A DNA stretch of 6,542 bases from Nitrospirota bacterium (GTDB lineage Bacteria; Nitrospirota; Nitrospiria; Nitrospirales; UBA8639). How positions within the stretch are numbered: the first letter of the stretch is position 1; every line of letters begins with the position of its first letter. The stretch lies in the NCBI GenBank assembly GCA_029881175.1, contig JAOUNC010000160.1:1-6542 (forward strand), given 5' to 3'. The notes under the pieces are model-generated. The model made no database searches. It was given only the letters and a program-made list of their open reading frames with translations, and was not told the origin of the DNA. The position numbers and the translations under genes are program-made. Below are positions 6,170 to 6,542 of this stretch, in pieces.

Positions 6170-6542
6170 AGGAGGAAGACGGCGTGGATGATTGGGCATT
6201 GGCCCGTTGCTGAACGACCCATGACAATCCGACACAGGCCATGGAGACAACTACCAATATCGCAGACAGGGCATTCACCTCCGGTGTGATCCCAGTTTTG
6301 ATCATGGAAAACACCTTGAGGGGCAAGGTCGTAGCCCCAGGACCGGCGACAAAAAATGTGACCACAAAATCATCGAGCGAGACCGTAAAGCTAAGAAGCG
6401 CCGCGCCCCAGATCGCCGGACGCAGCATGGGGAGTGTAATGCAGGTCAACACCTTCCATGGAGTGGCCCCTAAATCCCGCGCAGCCTCTTCCCAGGCCGG
6501 ATCTAATTTACGAAGACGGGCGCGGAGAATCACCACGGTCAA
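6168..6542 (-). CDS. potC: Polyamine ABC transporter permease PotC, N-terminal part beyond the window
   Basis: This is the C-terminal 125 residues of an inner-membrane permease that, with PotB and the ATPase PotA, imports polyamines delivered by PotD. The EAA loop that contacts the ATPase is present (EEAARDLGATPWKVL, then ITLP, residues 18-38 of the visible part). It is followed by a membrane segment (about 43-66) with SLDDFVVTFFVAGPG, the region that reads SMDDVVVSSFVTGPS in E. coli PotC. Next come TLPLKVFSMIKTGITPEVNAL and a last membrane segment (about 91-110). The tail is short and Ser/Pro-rich. The codon at the window edge is TTG within the reading frame, so it is not a start; the family is about 260 residues, so roughly half the gene lies to the right. 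The stop is TAG at 6170-6168, 7 bp before potD. The potC-potD order matches the classical potABCD operon. Confidence 0.94.
   Translation of the reverse strand: MTVVILRARLRKLDPAWEEAARDLGATPWKVLTCITLPMLRPAIWGAALLSFTVSLDDFVVTFFVAGPGATTLPLKVFSMIKTGITPEVNALSAILVVVSMACVGLSWVVQQRANAQSSTPSSS

Noticed and set aside
6161..6250. Upstream ATG at 6250 as the start of potD
   Set aside because: It would overlap potC by 83 bp and put 30 polar residues before the lipoprotein signal.

Overview
The window reads as an ordinary chromosomal segment of a Gram-negative bacterium. The evidence is a lipid A biosynthesis gene (lpxD), a predicted lipoprotein with an LGGC lipobox, and a signal-peptide protein of periplasmic type. 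Base composition looks close to 50% G+C by eye and is even across the genes. There are no mobile elements, CRISPR arrays, RNA genes or phage genes. Gene content and protein style (HEAT-repeat secreted protein with a Trp-rich end, a small 4-TM protein next to yacG) would suit the phylum Nitrospirota, perhaps a lower-GC Nitrospira. That is an impression from reading, not a search result.

Layout from left to right. Bases 1-800, + strand: the 3' part of lpxD, with its N-terminal domain outside the window. Bases 871-3379, - strand: a compact three-gene unit transcribed right to left. It holds a full-length ABC exporter half-transporter (GTG start), then yacG (21 bp gap), then an unrecognised 4-TM membrane protein (16 bp gap); its end converges on lpxD. 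Bases 3509-4039, - strand: peptide deformylase (def), with a strong Shine-Dalgarno and an 8-bp perfect inverted repeat at its stop codon. Bases 4145-4972, - strand: a secreted HEAT-repeat protein with a plausible promoter of its own. Bases 5099-6542, - strand: the end of a polyamine ABC importer operon, with potD (substrate-binding lipoprotein) 7 bp behind the truncated permease gene potC.

Functional links. potC and potD form one uptake system whose potA and potB would be expected beyond the right edge. The ABC exporter, convergent with lpxD, could be an MsbA-type lipid A flippase, but the sequence alone cannot separate that from a drug or lipid exporter. YacG (gyrase inhibitor) and Def (N-terminal Met deformylation) are housekeeping genes. 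I found no convincing new multi-gene system. The points most worth a second look are the unknown 4-TM protein, the secreted HEAT protein with its Trp-rich C-terminal segment, the LSVGQ signature of the exporter and the def hairpin.
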